A stretch of 64,000 bases of DNA, from assembly GCA_020636075.1 (NCBI GenBank), contig JACJYO010000002.1, positions 496,001-560,000 on the forward strand, read 5' to 3'. The notes below the pieces were generated by a model. The model ran no database searches. It was not told where the DNA came from and saw nothing but the letters and a program-made list of their open reading frames with translations. Of this stretch, positions 35,859 to 45,958 are shown one piece after another; position 1 is the first letter of the stretch, and each line of letters opens with the position of its first letter. The stretch is from Lewinellaceae bacterium. GTDB lineage: Bacteria > Bacteroidota > Bacteroidia > Chitinophagales > Saprospiraceae. The translations under genes and the position numbers were made by a program.

Positions 35859-38800
35859 TTAATTAAAAGTGTAGCGCAAGCCAAACTGAGCCGTCCAAAC
35901 ATTGCTGGGCGACGTACTCGGGATGAAGGTATTGCGCAACATTTGCGTTTCGCCATCGATCACCTGCGTAGCGAAACGGTATTCCGGTACGCCGTTGGCA
36001 TTAATCGTGCGGTAGGTCAGCGGACGGTCGGTTACCAGGGTATTACCTACGCCCCAACCATCGTTGATCAGGTTACCAAAGTTCAGAATATCAGCACGGA
36101 ACTGGATGGAATGGCGTTTGCCACTGATGACCAAACCGAAGTCCTGTGTTACCGACAAATCCAGGCGGTGCAACCACGGGAAAACCCGGCCATTCCGTTC
36201 GGCATACATACCACGGCGCTCGCTCAGGTATTCATCCTGATCGATATAGGCATTGAAAGCAGCAACCTGGTCGGCAACAGTGAAGGTTTTGCCCCCTGAA
36301 GAAAATTCCTGGAAAATCAATTCACTGGCATCATTGGGCACGTAGATCAAGTCGTTGTTTGACACACCGTCCTGGTTCAAGTCGCCGGCAACAGCAAAAG
36401 AAACACGGCCAAAACGATCGCCAACATAACCAAGTGAAATGCCGGTAGTACCGAAAAAGTCGTTGCCGTAAGTAAACCGGTATCCAACGATACCAGTTAT
36501 GCGGTGCGGAACAGCATTGTCGGCATAAGCAAGTTCGAGGTTGTTGTTGCCGTTTATCGAACGGGCGCTTGTCCAGGAACCCGATGCAATCGAGCTGGCA
36601 GACATCATATCTTTAGCTACACTGTAGGTGTAGGCAGCCATCCCATAAAGGCCCGATTTGGCCGGGTATTCCAGTTTAATTGTAGAACCAAAATAGTAGC
36701 CTTCATTGGTGTTGGAAAGCACAGCTGCACGGGATACGTTGTTGTTGATCCGGCTGGCATTGCCCGAACCCTGGAAGCGCGGGCGGTTATCCGGGCCACT
36801 CAATGTAGTACCAGTAGATGGCTCCAGGTTTGCGTCAAAGTAGAGCAAACCGTTCACATCTTTGTTGTACAAAAACTCAACAGTTGCGATCAAGCCGCCC
36901 GGCAATTTCTGATCGAGTGCCAGGTTTGTTTTCCAAACTTGCGGAAACTTGTAGCTTTCGTCGGTAACGGCAATATCAAATGTAGACGGCAGCGTCGGTG
37001 TGGCCGGAATGAAAACACTGGCATCCGGGCGGAATGGGTAATTCACCGTATTCATGTCGCGCTCATCAATAAATCCGGTCAACACGCCATTGTTGCCAAT
37101 CTGGTTCGAGAGGTAAACATAGGGCGGGCGGCCGGTGAAGATGCCGGTTCCCCCGCGCACTTGTGTGCTTTTGTTGCCCGTTACATCCCAGTTAAAGCCT
37201 AAACGCGGTTCCCAAAGAATTTGCGTTTTCGGCATTTTGCCGGTATTGATCTTGTAGCCACGGCTTTCATCCACATCGATGAAATCCAAACCGGAAATTA
37301 CCGTATTTTCCAAGGCGGTATTTTCATAGAAGAACGTTCCAAGGCGCACACCAAACAACACTTTGAAGTTGTCGTTCACCTGGAAGTTATCCTGACCATA
37401 AATGTCCACACGGTGTGTTTTCAGCACCTGAATCGGAGACGCAGCGCCTTCAAGGGCTGAATAACGAAACTGAAAGCGGTCGTATTCAACCGGGGAAACG
37501 GTGTTGGTCGGATTGTCCAGATAGTCGTTTGCAGCCGCATAAAAGTCAGCAAGTGACTCATATACATAAACGCCATTGGAAGCCGGGAAAAACAGGTTGT
37601 TCGATTTGTAATACTCGTAGTTTACACCACCGGTAATGGTATGGCGACCGGTGTAGTAGCTCAGGTTGTTCGTCGCGTGGAAGGTGTAATAGTTGAGCTT
37701 GTTATCCGGTGTAAACGGGTCCATACCTACGGAAATGTAGGTCCGGCTGTCCTCCAGAATATCCACCAGCGGGAAGAAAGCACCGGCGTATGCACGGTCT
37801 TCATTTTGTTTATCCAGGCCAATGATAAAGTTGTTGTGCAACTGGTTGTTAATCGTCCAGTTCCATTCACCAACAATCGAACGGGTATTATCCTGGATCA
37901 GGTAGCCTGAATTTTGGAACGACATAGCATCCGCGCTGGTCCGGCGGTTACCAAAACCTGCAGAAGTGGAGTTTGAAATCAGATTGTAATCTTCGGAATC
38001 GTGGTGCGTATAGCGCAACGTCAGTTTGTTCCGGTCGTTCAGGTTGTAATCTAAGCGGACCAGAAATTTTTTACTGGTAGTCTCGTCGTCATAACTTTCA
38101 AACGGGCCGGTTTCATAGTTGAAGTTGGTACGCATGAAGTTGCTGAGATCCACCATATCCTGATAAGCCACCCGTGTGATTTGGTCACCGGCTGCAGCAT
38201 TTGGCGAACCGTTGGCAAACCAGGTCTGGGCGGGTTCCTTCCGGGTCACCTGTTCGTAGTTGGCAAAGAAGAACAATTTGTCCTTGATCAACGGACCGCC
38301 GATACGTGCCCCATAGATATTCTCTTTAAATTCCCCCAGTGTGATATCGTTGCCATTGACCGAACTTCCGTTGAACGTTGTACTGTTGTTCCGGAAAAAG
38401 GTGTATACCGAGCCGGAATATTCGTTGGTACCGCTGCGCGTTACAGCATTGAGGCCGGAGCCTACAAAGCCGGACTGGCGCACGTCAAACGGAGCAATAT
38501 TGACCTGAACCTCCTGAATGGCATCCAGCGAAATCGCCGTGGAGTTGGTACGCCCACCAGCTGCTGCATCTGTGCCCAAACCGAAACTGTTGTTAAACAC
38601 AGAGCCGTCAATGGTGAAGTTGTTCAGGCGGGAGTCCTGACCACCAAAGGAACGACCATTGCCAAATGGTGTAAATTTGGTAACCTCGCTGATGGAGCGG
38701 CTGCCGATAACCGGAACGTTTGCAATAGCGTCGGCGCCATACGTAACGGCAGCACCAGTGCGATCCGAACTAAAAATATCGTTCCGCAACCCAACAACGG

Positions 38801-39188
38801 TAACTTCATTCACCAGCGTGGAAGACTCCTGCAACACAAACCGGAGGTTGGTAGCAGTTCCAAGGCTGGTGTATACATTTTGCTGGGTTTGTGGCTCAAA
38901 CCCCGTGTAACTGGCAACCACCGTGAATGGACCACCAACACGAACAGCAGGCAGGGTATACCGGCCAGCTTCGTTCGTAGCGGTGCCATAACGGGTACCA
39001 GATGGTACGTGTGTTGCAACAACTGTTGCACCAATTAACCCTTCGCCATTCGCGTCGGTAACCGAACCGGAAAGAGAAGAAGTGGTCACCTGTGCAAATG
39101 TGGTTAAACCACAAAACAGAAAAGCTGCCAAGAGAAGCAACTTGCCTGAAATCGTGGCAAACCGGTTGTTAATAGAAAAAGCGATCAT
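35859..39188 (-). CDS. TonB-dependent receptor, Oar-like
   Basis: 1109 residues. The signal region (GKLLLLAAFLFCGLTTFAQ) is followed by a carboxypeptidase-regulatory-like domain (SSLSGSVTDANGEGLIGATV, residues 33-115), a plug (NEVTVVGLRNDIFSSDRTGA, then RSISEVTKFTPFGNGRSFGG) and a large barrel ending TAQFGLRYTFN. This is the Oar-like family of very large receptors. No SusD partner is adjacent, which argues against a classic SusCD glycan system. The ligand may be a peptide, siderophore or signalling molecule. Confidence 0.9.
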   Translation of the reverse strand: MIAFSINNRFATISGKLLLLAAFLFCGLTTFAQVTTSSLSGSVTDANGEGLIGATVVATHVPSGTRYGTATNEAGRYTLPAVRVGGPFTVVASYTGFEPQTQQNVYTSLGTATNLRFVLQESSTLVNEVTVVGLRNDIFSSDRTGAAVTYGADAIANVPVIGSRSISEVTKFTPFGNGRSFGGQDSRLNNFTIDGSVFNNSFGLGTDAAAGGRTNSTAISLDAIQEVQVNIAPFDVRQSGFVGSGLNAVTRSGTNEYSGSVYTFFRNNSTTFNGSSVNGNDITLGEFKENIYGARIGGPLIKDKLFFFANYEQVTRKEPAQTWFANGSPNAAAGDQITRVAYQDMVDLSNFMRTNFNYETGPFESYDDETTSKKFLVRLDYNLNDRNKLTLRYTHHDSEDYNLISNSTSAGFGNRRTSADAMSFQNSGYLIQDNTRSIVGEWNWTINNQLHNNFIIGLDKQNEDRAYAGAFFPLVDILEDSRTYISVGMDPFTPDNKLNYYTFHATNNLSYYTGRHTITGGVNYEYYKSNNLFFPASNGVYVYESLADFYAAANDYLDNPTNTVSPVEYDRFQFRYSALEGAASPIQVLKTHRVDIYGQDNFQVNDNFKVLFGVRLGTFFYENTALENTVISGLDFIDVDESRGYKINTGKMPKTQILWEPRLGFNWDVTGNKSTQVRGGTGIFTGRPPYVYLSNQIGNNGVLTGFIDERDMNTVNYPFRPDASVFIPATPTLPSTFDIAVTDESYKFPQVWKTNLALDQKLPGGLIATVEFLYNKDVNGLLYFDANLEPSTGTTLSGPDNRPRFQGSGNASRINNNVSRAAVLSNTNEGYYFGSTIKLEYPAKSGLYGMAAYTYSVAKDMMSASSIASGSWTSARSINGNNNLELAYADNAVPHRITGIVGYRFTYGNDFFGTTGISLGYVGDRFGRVSFAVAGDLNQDGVSNNDLIYVPNDASELIFQEFSSGGKTFTVADQVAAFNAYIDQDEYLSERRGMYAERNGRVFPWLHRLDLSVTQDFGLVISGKRHSIQFRADILNFGNLINDGWGVGNTLVTDRPLTYRTINANGVPEYRFATQVIDGETQMLRNTFIPSTSPSNVWTAQFGLRYTFN

Positions 39189-39495
39189 ACATTAAACGGA
39201 TTTAGTAAAAAAAGAAGGAAATTCAAGGGCGAATTTAATCAGCCCGTGTTAAATTCCAGTTAAGTTCTGCGCTTAATTGACATATAGATATTCCTGCAAT
39301 ATTGCCTTGCAAACTGGCTCAAATTGCGATTCATTAATTCCGTCAGACAGAATATTCCGGATCGTATTCATTTCGCCAAATAGCATTCCATAAAGGCAGG
39401 CGACCTCCCAACACCAAAGGCACAGCTAGCTTGCGCCTTTTCGTTACTTTTGGGTGTTCATTTTTTTACAAAACCAGCAAACCCATTTCCAACAC
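39189..39495. other. Divergent intergenic region
   Basis: 307 bases between the divergent TonB receptor gene and the lamin-tail gene. No coding frame or repeat was recognised. A promoter box for the rightward gene is listed separately. Confidence 0.45.
39445..39452 (+). promoter_or_regulatory. -7 box (TACTTTTG) before lamin-tail gene
   Basis: An exact TAnnTTTG match, 43 bases upstream of the ATG at 39496. No TTG lies at the usual upstream spacing. Confidence 0.35.
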
Positions 39496-41187
39496 ATGAA
39501 GAAATTAACACTACTACTGCTCCTTTCCCTCTTTTTTGTCGGAGCCGGTTTTTCCCAAATCGTCATTACGGAAATTATGTACAACCCACCCGAAGACGGT
39601 ACGGACTCGCTGGAGTATCTCGAATTTTATAATGCCGGCAATACGACGGTCGACATGGAAAACTGGACTATCGTAGGGGTAACCTTCACTTTTCCTGCCA
39701 TGTCTCTTGCTCCAAATGAATATGTTCTGACAGCCATAAACCCGGCTGCCATTCAAAATCAGTTTGGCAAAACGGCACTCGCATGGGCGGGCGGCGCGTT
39801 GAACAATAGCGGAGAATTGATTGCATTGCTCAACGCTGTCGGGGATACCATTGACAAAGTCCCTTACAGCGATACCGCTCCCTGGCCTACCGGTGCCGAT
39901 GGACAAGGATACTCGCTCGTGCTCTGCGATCCAAACGCCGATAACTCGCTCCCTGGCAGTTGGCAGGACGCTCTTACGCCCACCGGAGTAACCATCAACA
40001 ACAAACAGGTATTCGCCAACCCAGGCGCTGCCTCCAACTGCCCCACCGGCGTAACGGCGATCAACGATGGAGTCGTCGTTCAATCCGGTGAAACCATCAC
40101 CATCAATGTGCTGCAAAACGACAACCTGCCCGGCGCAAACGCTCCGGTAGTCACCATCACCGGCAACCCGGCTAACGGCAATGCAATGGTAAATCCGGAT
40201 AACACGATCAGCTATACCTCCAACAACGGCTACTGCGGCAGTGATATGCTGACCTACCAGGTTTGTGAAAACAGCGACTGTGATGAAGCAATGGTGAGCA
40301 TTACTGTTCAGTGTTATCCACAATACACCATCGATCAAATCAACAATGTGAATGCTAATGGCGTAGCGGATTCTTCCGGCACCAATTGCGAACTTACTGC
40401 CACTACCTACGGCGTCAATCTGAGACCCGGTGGGCTTCAATTCACCATGATCGACGACGACAACAACGGCATAACGGTCCTGAACTTTACCGGCAATTTT
40501 GGGTATGCAGTCACCGAAGGCGACAAGATCACGGTGCGCGGCGTCATCAACCAGTTCAATGGTTTGCTGCAAATTTTTCCGGACACCCTTTGGAAAGTAT
40601 CCGCCGGCAACCCGCTGGTAACGCCCCTGGTTGTACAGGTGCATGGCGAAAACACGGAATCCAAACTCATCCGGATCAATAACCTGCGCTATGTGGATCA
40701 GGCGCAGTGGGCAACCGGTGTCGGCACCGGTTTCAGCGTGTATATGGTTTCCGATGATCACCCGCTGGATACCATCCAGGTGCGCATCGACAACGATGTC
40801 AACCTCTTCAACCAACCGGCGCCACCTGCTCCCTTCGATCTTATCGGAATCGGCGGGCAATTTGACACCAGTGATCCCTATACGGATGGGTATCAAATCG
40901 CACCCCGGTATATTCTGGATGTCAGCACGCTCGTTGGAATTCGCGAGGCTGATTTTAGCGCAAACGTGCAGATAGCGCCCAATCCGGCATCGGAAATGCT
41001 GCGCTTGCAGACGAACATATCTTTTGATGCACTGCGCATTTTCACCGCTACCGGCCAGCTGAAACAAGTGATCCGGCAGCCAGGCCTTCAGCTGGAGCTC
41101 CCCATTCGGGATTTCGCCCAAGGCGTCTATTTCATTCGTTTTGAAAAAGATGGCGCCGCCTGGACGACACGCTTTGTGAAGTTGTAG
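39496..41187 (+). CDS. Lamin-tail domain secreted protein with T9SS tail
   Basis: I use ATG 39496 (MKKLTLLLLLSLFFVGAGFS, a clean signal peptide; 563 residues). Domains in order: a lamin-tail domain near 20-165 (IVITEIMYNPPEDGTDSLEY, then MENWTIVGVTF); an Ig/cadherin-like domain near 190-280 (NVLQNDNLPGANAPVVTITG); an OB-fold-like region near 285-480 (GDKITVRGVINQFNGLLQIF) of the kind attached to secreted nucleases; and a T9SS sorting domain (VQIAPNPASEMLRLQ). No nuclease catalytic domain is present. Probably a surface adhesin or DNA-associated protein. Confidence 0.85.
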   Translation: MKKLTLLLLLSLFFVGAGFSQIVITEIMYNPPEDGTDSLEYLEFYNAGNTTVDMENWTIVGVTFTFPAMSLAPNEYVLTAINPAAIQNQFGKTALAWAGGALNNSGELIALLNAVGDTIDKVPYSDTAPWPTGADGQGYSLVLCDPNADNSLPGSWQDALTPTGVTINNKQVFANPGAASNCPTGVTAINDGVVVQSGETITINVLQNDNLPGANAPVVTITGNPANGNAMVNPDNTISYTSNNGYCGSDMLTYQVCENSDCDEAMVSITVQCYPQYTIDQINNVNANGVADSSGTNCELTATTYGVNLRPGGLQFTMIDDDNNGITVLNFTGNFGYAVTEGDKITVRGVINQFNGLLQIFPDTLWKVSAGNPLVTPLVVQVHGENTESKLIRINNLRYVDQAQWATGVGTGFSVYMVSDDHPLDTIQVRIDNDVNLFNQPAPPAPFDLIGIGGQFDTSDPYTDGYQIAPRYILDVSTLVGIREADFSANVQIAPNPASEMLRLQTNISFDALRIFTATGQLKQVIRQPGLQLELPIRDFAQGVYFIRFEKDGAAWTTRFVKL

Positions 41188-41206
41188 GCTGCGATGATTT
41201 CACCAC

Positions 41207-41269
41207 GAGGCATGGAGGCCACGGAGATTGCATTTTTTGAAAAAGGAGCCTCCGTGTACTCCATGCCTC
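41207..41269 (+). terminator. Long hairpin of GGAGGCATGGAG-type repeat
   Basis: Arms 41207-41226 and 41250-41269 match at 18 of 20 positions around a 23-base loop containing TTTTTT. It lies 20 bases after the lamin-tail stop, so it may terminate that gene. The sequence type (GAGGCATGGAG) recurs at about 48352-48370. Confidence 0.6.
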
Positions 41270-41349
41270 CGCGGTATTAACACATGAAAACAGGTTTTTT
41301 CCGGTACGACTTTTGCCTGTGCCATTTCGCACAAAACCAGCCTTAATCC

Positions 41350-42240
41350 ATGCGTTCCTGTTTGCACACCATACCGGCAATCATCCTGATTTCGATTTCA
41401 TTTTCAACAGCTGTTCTTGCTCAAAAACTGCCGCCCCGGCGTACTGTATTGCCATCGGCTATTCGCGAAGTTTCCGGAATGGTACGGACCGCAGACGGGA
41501 ATATCTGGCTGGTCAACGACAGCAGGAATCCACCTGAGCTGTTTTTGGTAGATCCCATTCACGGTAAACTATTGGAAACCAAGCGCCTGCCTGTTCCTAA
41601 CCGCGATTGGGAGGATATTACCCTGGACGCTGCGGGATACCTCTACATCGGCGATTTTGGAAATAACAAAAATACCCGTCGCGACCTTTGCGTTTTCCGC
41701 TATCACCTGGAAACCGGCATATTGGACTCTATCCAGTTTCAATATCCCGACCAAACTGCCTTCCCACCGGCTGACCAAAAAGACTGGAATTTCAACTGCG
41801 AAGCGATGGTCTTTTTTCAGGATAGCCTGCACCTGTTTTCAAAAAATGTATTTATTGGAAACGGCATTACCAAGCACTATGTCGTACCGGCAAAACCAGG
41901 AAAGCACCTAGCCATTCTACGGGATAGCCTGCACCTGAAAAACCGCGTTGTCACTGGCGCCTGTTTGAGCCCTGATGGAAAAACGTTTGCGGTCACCAGT
42001 TATATCATCCGAAAGAAATGGGGGATTTTTCCATCCACCAGGGCAACGGCATATTTTTTTACGGGTTTCACTGGCAGTGCATTTTTACATGGCACCCGGC
42101 ATGCAAAAAGATTGCCCAAACGCTTGATCGCCCGCCAGTTCGAATCAATCAGCTGGTGGGACAGCAAACATTTGCTAGTGGCCAATGAAGGCAAGGGCAT
42201 GCAAAAGCAGGCCGTCTGGCGTATAAAAAAACCGGGTTGA
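41350..42240 (+). CDS. Secreted beta-propeller-like protein of unknown function
   Basis: 296 residues with a signal peptide (HTIPAIILISISFSTAVLAQ). Repeating blade-like segments include REVSGMVRTADGNIWLVNDS, WEDITLDAAGYLYIGDFGNN and GACLSPDGKTFAVTSY. These recall NHL or phytase-like propellers, and the conserved GDFGNN motif recurs in secreted Bacteroidota proteins. No T9SS tail is visible. It is convergent with the GLPGLI gene, with 12 bases between the stops. Function unknown. Confidence 0.65.
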   Translation: MRSCLHTIPAIILISISFSTAVLAQKLPPRRTVLPSAIREVSGMVRTADGNIWLVNDSRNPPELFLVDPIHGKLLETKRLPVPNRDWEDITLDAAGYLYIGDFGNNKNTRRDLCVFRYHLETGILDSIQFQYPDQTAFPPADQKDWNFNCEAMVFFQDSLHLFSKNVFIGNGITKHYVVPAKPGKHLAILRDSLHLKNRVVTGACLSPDGKTFAVTSYIIRKKWGIFPSTRATAYFFTGFTGSAFLHGTRHAKRLPKRLIARQFESISWWDSKHLLVANEGKGMQKQAVWRIKKPG

Positions 42241-42252
42241 TAAAATTCCATT

Positions 42253-43020
42253 TTAATACCGCAACGCCCAAAACCAGGCTTCTTCCGCCTTGCGTTTTTC
42301 CTTGATGAGTTCATCCGTTTTTTCGCGGTATTCCGCTTCAGTGATGTGCTTGCCTTTTACTTTTTTGGGCTTGTCCAGTTCGTTGGTCAGTTTTTTCAGT
42401 TGAATCCGGTCTGCAGTGATCAATAAGGCGCCATCGTTTATATCAGCTTCCAGGATAATGCCCGGCAAGCCACACAAGCGTTCAGGACCCAACTGTGCCG
42501 GCATATCCAGGGCAAACCAGGCGGTAATTTTCTGCTGCTTGATGGTGTCTTCCCAAAAAGCATTCATGCATACATGGCCGGCAACTTCTTTCATATCGTT
42601 CAAAATCTTCCAATCCTGGGCCTTCAGCGTATCTTCAATCACATAGGTTTTGCTCAATACCGTAACGATATCAAACACCGTGTTCTTTTCGAAATTTCGC
42701 CGGATGGCATAGGCATCCCGCCGCCAGGAATAGCCGTCATCTTCATGTTCGGCACTTTCCTCCGAGTCTTCGTATTTTGATTCGGTGCTATTGAAATACA
42801 AATTAGCATAGGTTTTCCATTCGGAGTCGTTGCCCCACATATAGGCCATTCGGTCGCGCTGCTGTTGGCTCAAATAGTCGAGCGTCATCATTTTCTTCGT
42901 CCAGTTGTGTACCAGGAGGTAGCGAATTTCCCCCTCCATTTCTTGGGCGGAAATCACAACTAATGCGTTGAACAGGATAACAATTGTAAGCAGTGTCTTT
43001 TGAAGAAATTTTGCGGTCAT
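42253..43020 (-). CDS. GLPGLI family protein
   Basis: 255 residues with a signal peptide (LLTIVILFNALVVISAQ). The family signature appears as ERLCGLPGIILEADINDG near residue 185, preceded by AWFALDMPAQLGPE. GLPGLI proteins are secreted or periplasmic and of unknown biochemical role; they are typically encoded next to an OMP_b-brl TonB-family receptor, as here. A TAAATTTG box on the minus strand at 43058-43065, overlapping the end of the receptor gene, could provide a separate promoter. Confidence 0.88.
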   Translation of the reverse strand: MTAKFLQKTLLTIVILFNALVVISAQEMEGEIRYLLVHNWTKKMMTLDYLSQQQRDRMAYMWGNDSEWKTYANLYFNSTESKYEDSEESAEHEDDGYSWRRDAYAIRRNFEKNTVFDIVTVLSKTYVIEDTLKAQDWKILNDMKEVAGHVCMNAFWEDTIKQQKITAWFALDMPAQLGPERLCGLPGIILEADINDGALLITADRIQLKKLTNELDKPKKVKGKHITEAEYREKTDELIKEKRKAEEAWFWALRY

Positions 43021-43062
43021 TTTGATTGTGCTTTATTCTGATCAAATACAGGTTGTTCAAAT

Positions 43063-45879
43063 TTACCACCAGCCGTTCTTTTTCACTTTGTCTTCATACC
43101 CCCGCACATTGTAGCTCAAACTCAGCATAAAATAGCGGGCCAGGGTGGAAGCCGTATTTCGGGTTACATAGTTCTGCGTTCCACGCTGGGTAATGCTCAC
43201 CCGGCGATTCAGCAGGTCAAAAGCGGCCAGACGCAGCTCCATGCGGTTTGAAGCCCCCAGCAATCGCCGTATGGAGGCATTCCAAATTGGCACTTCCTGA
43301 TTAAACCCAAAGCGGTCGTTCCGGTAAAACATATAACTGAAATTGGTCTCCAGAAATGTTTTCGACAAAAACTGCCATTTCGCATCGGCGCCAAGCCTAT
43401 GGTTGATAATATCCTGGTTTTGCGCCTCCTGAATGGAATAGTCAATCTTGTTGAAACCCAGGTTCCCGTTTACATTGAGGATCAACGTTTTGTTTGGTGT
43501 AAGCGTCAGTCCCGTTCGGATACCGAAACCCGTATTGCGAGTTTCATTTTCAATGCCGTTTACAAATGCCGGGGCCTGGCTCGAATTGATATTACCGCCA
43601 ACGTTCAACGATAGTTTGGTTTTTATGATTGGAAAATTGGACCACAAGTAGGTGTTAAACTGGTAACCGCCCGACACGTTATCCGGCCGTGTTATGGTGC
43701 GAATACCCACGCTGTCAATGTAATCGATCGTTTGGTTGTAAACGATCTGATTTTCATACTTGCTGAAATTAGCACCCACGCCGAGGTTGCCAAAAGTAGC
43801 CGGATTCCAGTGGTTGAGGTTTAACGAAACATCGTGCGAGCGCTCCGGCACCAGGTTGGGGTTGCCCTCCGTCTGAAAAGCCGGATTGGTCACGATGGGC
43901 ACAGGTTGCAAATCGTTAATTCGAGGTTCAGAAATACCGTAACTGTAATCGGTGTTCAGCCACCAGTTGTTCGGAAATTCGTAACTCAATTCCAGGTAAG
44001 GAACCAGGTTATTGTAGGTGCTTTTTATTGGATCGGTGAGCAAGGGCATATCCTGGTCAATTGCGTATTCTCCACTTAATTTCAATTGCTGTCCAGCCAA
44101 TCCGAGTGAGGCATTAAGTCCTTCATGTGAATACCGGATATCGGTTCCGAGCCGGTTGTACAGGACGCGGTAGTCGTAAAAAACGCTCAGGTTGTCGATC
44201 CGCTCGTTGTTGAGCTCAGGGTTCAGTACCTGCCGGTTCACGGCATTTTCAGTGTGGCTGAAATTGAAAAATGTTTCCCAATACCAGCGCTTGTGCAGGG
44301 GCTCGGTATACAATATGCTGGACTTAACCTGCTCTGTGGAATTGTCATTCCGGTTGAGTTGTCGGATCTGGTTCGTAAAATTGGTTGCATTGTAAAACTC
44401 GTTGGAAATAAACAAGTTCTCGTTAGCGTCCGATTGATTGTTGTTATACCCGCCACTGAAAGCGAAAGAGCGCCCCTTTTTCTTGAACCGGTGCCGGAAA
44501 ATAGCCGCGCTGGTTAGCTGCCAGGAGTCCAGATCGCCATTATTGTCCGAACGCAAATCATTGGTTGGTTCGCCCGAATCATCGGTAAAATATTGCGATT
44601 GGCGATTGCTGTTGTCAGATTTGGAAAAACGCAGATTCGCTTTCAAGATCAGCACATCGAGCGTATCAAATTCGTGTTCAAAACGGGTAGCCAGACTGTG
44701 GTTGCCCCGAAACTCGTTGCGACTGGTTGTGTCGGTGGTAAAAAAAGAGCCGTTTTGCAAAAATGATTCGCGCAGGGAAGTTTGGTCAAGGTCCAGCGTG
44801 GTTTCATTGTAAAAATAGCTCCCGTTGTACTTTGTTTTTTTGTTGTCAAAATTATAGTTCACTCCGCCCCCAAAATTCTTGGTAAAACCCCGGCCATCAA
44901 AATTATTCAGAATTTCGTCGTTCCCGAAATAGTACATCCGGCCGCCGCCGCCGCCAAAACCGAAATCGCCGTTATCGTAGTTGTTGAAGGAGTTCTGGCC
45001 TTTAAATTCGCCGTAGTCTTCCCAGTTTACGCCGGTCTCATTGATATTATTTCCATAGCCGATGAACGACAACTGCTGCTTGTCATTGAACCGGTTGTAA
45101 TTTCCGCGGCCTGCCCAACGATCTTCCGTACCTACAGCCCCGGTAATTTTCCCAAATGAGCCCTTTTTATACTGATCCTTGAGCTCCAGGTTCATGGTTT
45201 TTTCCTTTTTCCCGTCTTCAATACCCGTAAGTTTCGCTTGTTCCGATTTGTCGTCGTACACCTGTACTTTTGAAATGGTTTCGGCGCCCAGGTTTTTGGT
45301 GGCACTTTTAGGGTCGTCGCCAAAAAATGTTTTCCCGTCAACATACACACGCCGGACGTCCTGGCCCTGAGCCCGGATATTCCCGTCGCCATCCACCTCG
45401 ATGCCCGGCAGCCTGCGCAACAGATCTTCCACCGTGGAGCCGGGCGGCACTTTAAAGGTGGTTGCATCGTACTCTATCGTATCGCCACGGATGCGCAAAG
45501 GCGCTTTCGCCGTTTTGATAACGACTTCCATGAGTTGCTGGTTGATCGGTTTGATCGCTATTAGACCCAGGTCATTTTCGTTCGTTTCCGACGGCTGGAG
45601 ATGCAATTGAAACGGGATGAACCCGATGTAGGAAATTTTAAAGATATAAGGAGCATTCCGCACATTTTTAAAGGCAAAAGCACCTTTTTCATCGCTGCGC
45701 GAAAAGTTGACCAGGGTAGAATCTTCCGGGTTCAGGAGCATTACCGTGGCAAAGGGAATTTCGGCGCCAACAGTATCCTGAATTGAACCTTTAATTGTAA
45801 CGCGATTGGGAGTTTGTGCATACAACTGCACACAGCCACACAAGAGCAGACTGGCAAGAAGGAGGTTAATTTTTCGCAT
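43063..45879 (-). CDS. TonB-family outer membrane beta-barrel protein
   Basis: 938 residues. The signal peptide is NLLLASLLLCGCVQLYAQ. An N-terminal carboxypeptidase-regulatory-like domain follows (RVTIKGSIQDTVGAEIPFAT), then a plug (VEDLLRRLPGIEVDGDGNIR, VRRVYVDGKTFFGDDPKSAT) and a barrel of the OMP_b-brl_3 type. It forms the usual pair with the downstream GLPGLI gene, 42 bases away. Such receptors lack a SusD partner. The substrate is unknown. Confidence 0.88.
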   Translation of the reverse strand: MRKINLLLASLLLCGCVQLYAQTPNRVTIKGSIQDTVGAEIPFATVMLLNPEDSTLVNFSRSDEKGAFAFKNVRNAPYIFKISYIGFIPFQLHLQPSETNENDLGLIAIKPINQQLMEVVIKTAKAPLRIRGDTIEYDATTFKVPPGSTVEDLLRRLPGIEVDGDGNIRAQGQDVRRVYVDGKTFFGDDPKSATKNLGAETISKVQVYDDKSEQAKLTGIEDGKKEKTMNLELKDQYKKGSFGKITGAVGTEDRWAGRGNYNRFNDKQQLSFIGYGNNINETGVNWEDYGEFKGQNSFNNYDNGDFGFGGGGGRMYYFGNDEILNNFDGRGFTKNFGGGVNYNFDNKKTKYNGSYFYNETTLDLDQTSLRESFLQNGSFFTTDTTSRNEFRGNHSLATRFEHEFDTLDVLILKANLRFSKSDNSNRQSQYFTDDSGEPTNDLRSDNNGDLDSWQLTSAAIFRHRFKKKGRSFAFSGGYNNNQSDANENLFISNEFYNATNFTNQIRQLNRNDNSTEQVKSSILYTEPLHKRWYWETFFNFSHTENAVNRQVLNPELNNERIDNLSVFYDYRVLYNRLGTDIRYSHEGLNASLGLAGQQLKLSGEYAIDQDMPLLTDPIKSTYNNLVPYLELSYEFPNNWWLNTDYSYGISEPRINDLQPVPIVTNPAFQTEGNPNLVPERSHDVSLNLNHWNPATFGNLGVGANFSKYENQIVYNQTIDYIDSVGIRTITRPDNVSGGYQFNTYLWSNFPIIKTKLSLNVGGNINSSQAPAFVNGIENETRNTGFGIRTGLTLTPNKTLILNVNGNLGFNKIDYSIQEAQNQDIINHRLGADAKWQFLSKTFLETNFSYMFYRNDRFGFNQEVPIWNASIRRLLGASNRMELRLAAFDLLNRRVSITQRGTQNYVTRNTASTLARYFMLSLSYNVRGYEDKVKKNGWW

Positions 45880-45958
45880 GAGACAGGTTTATAGTTTTTG
45901 TATTACGTAGTTGAATAGAGAAGCCTTCGTTGGGAGAAGGTTGCATCCGGTTTTGACA

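Noticed and set aside
35859..39188. SusC-like receptor of a glycan utilisation locus
   Set aside because: No SusD gene follows or precedes, and no glycoside hydrolases are nearby; Oar-like receptor is the better call.
39514..41121. A 535-codon open frame on the minus strand
   Set aside because: It lies entirely antisense to the lamin-tail T9SS gene, which has a signal peptide, recognisable domains and a sorting tail. The antisense product has no family character.
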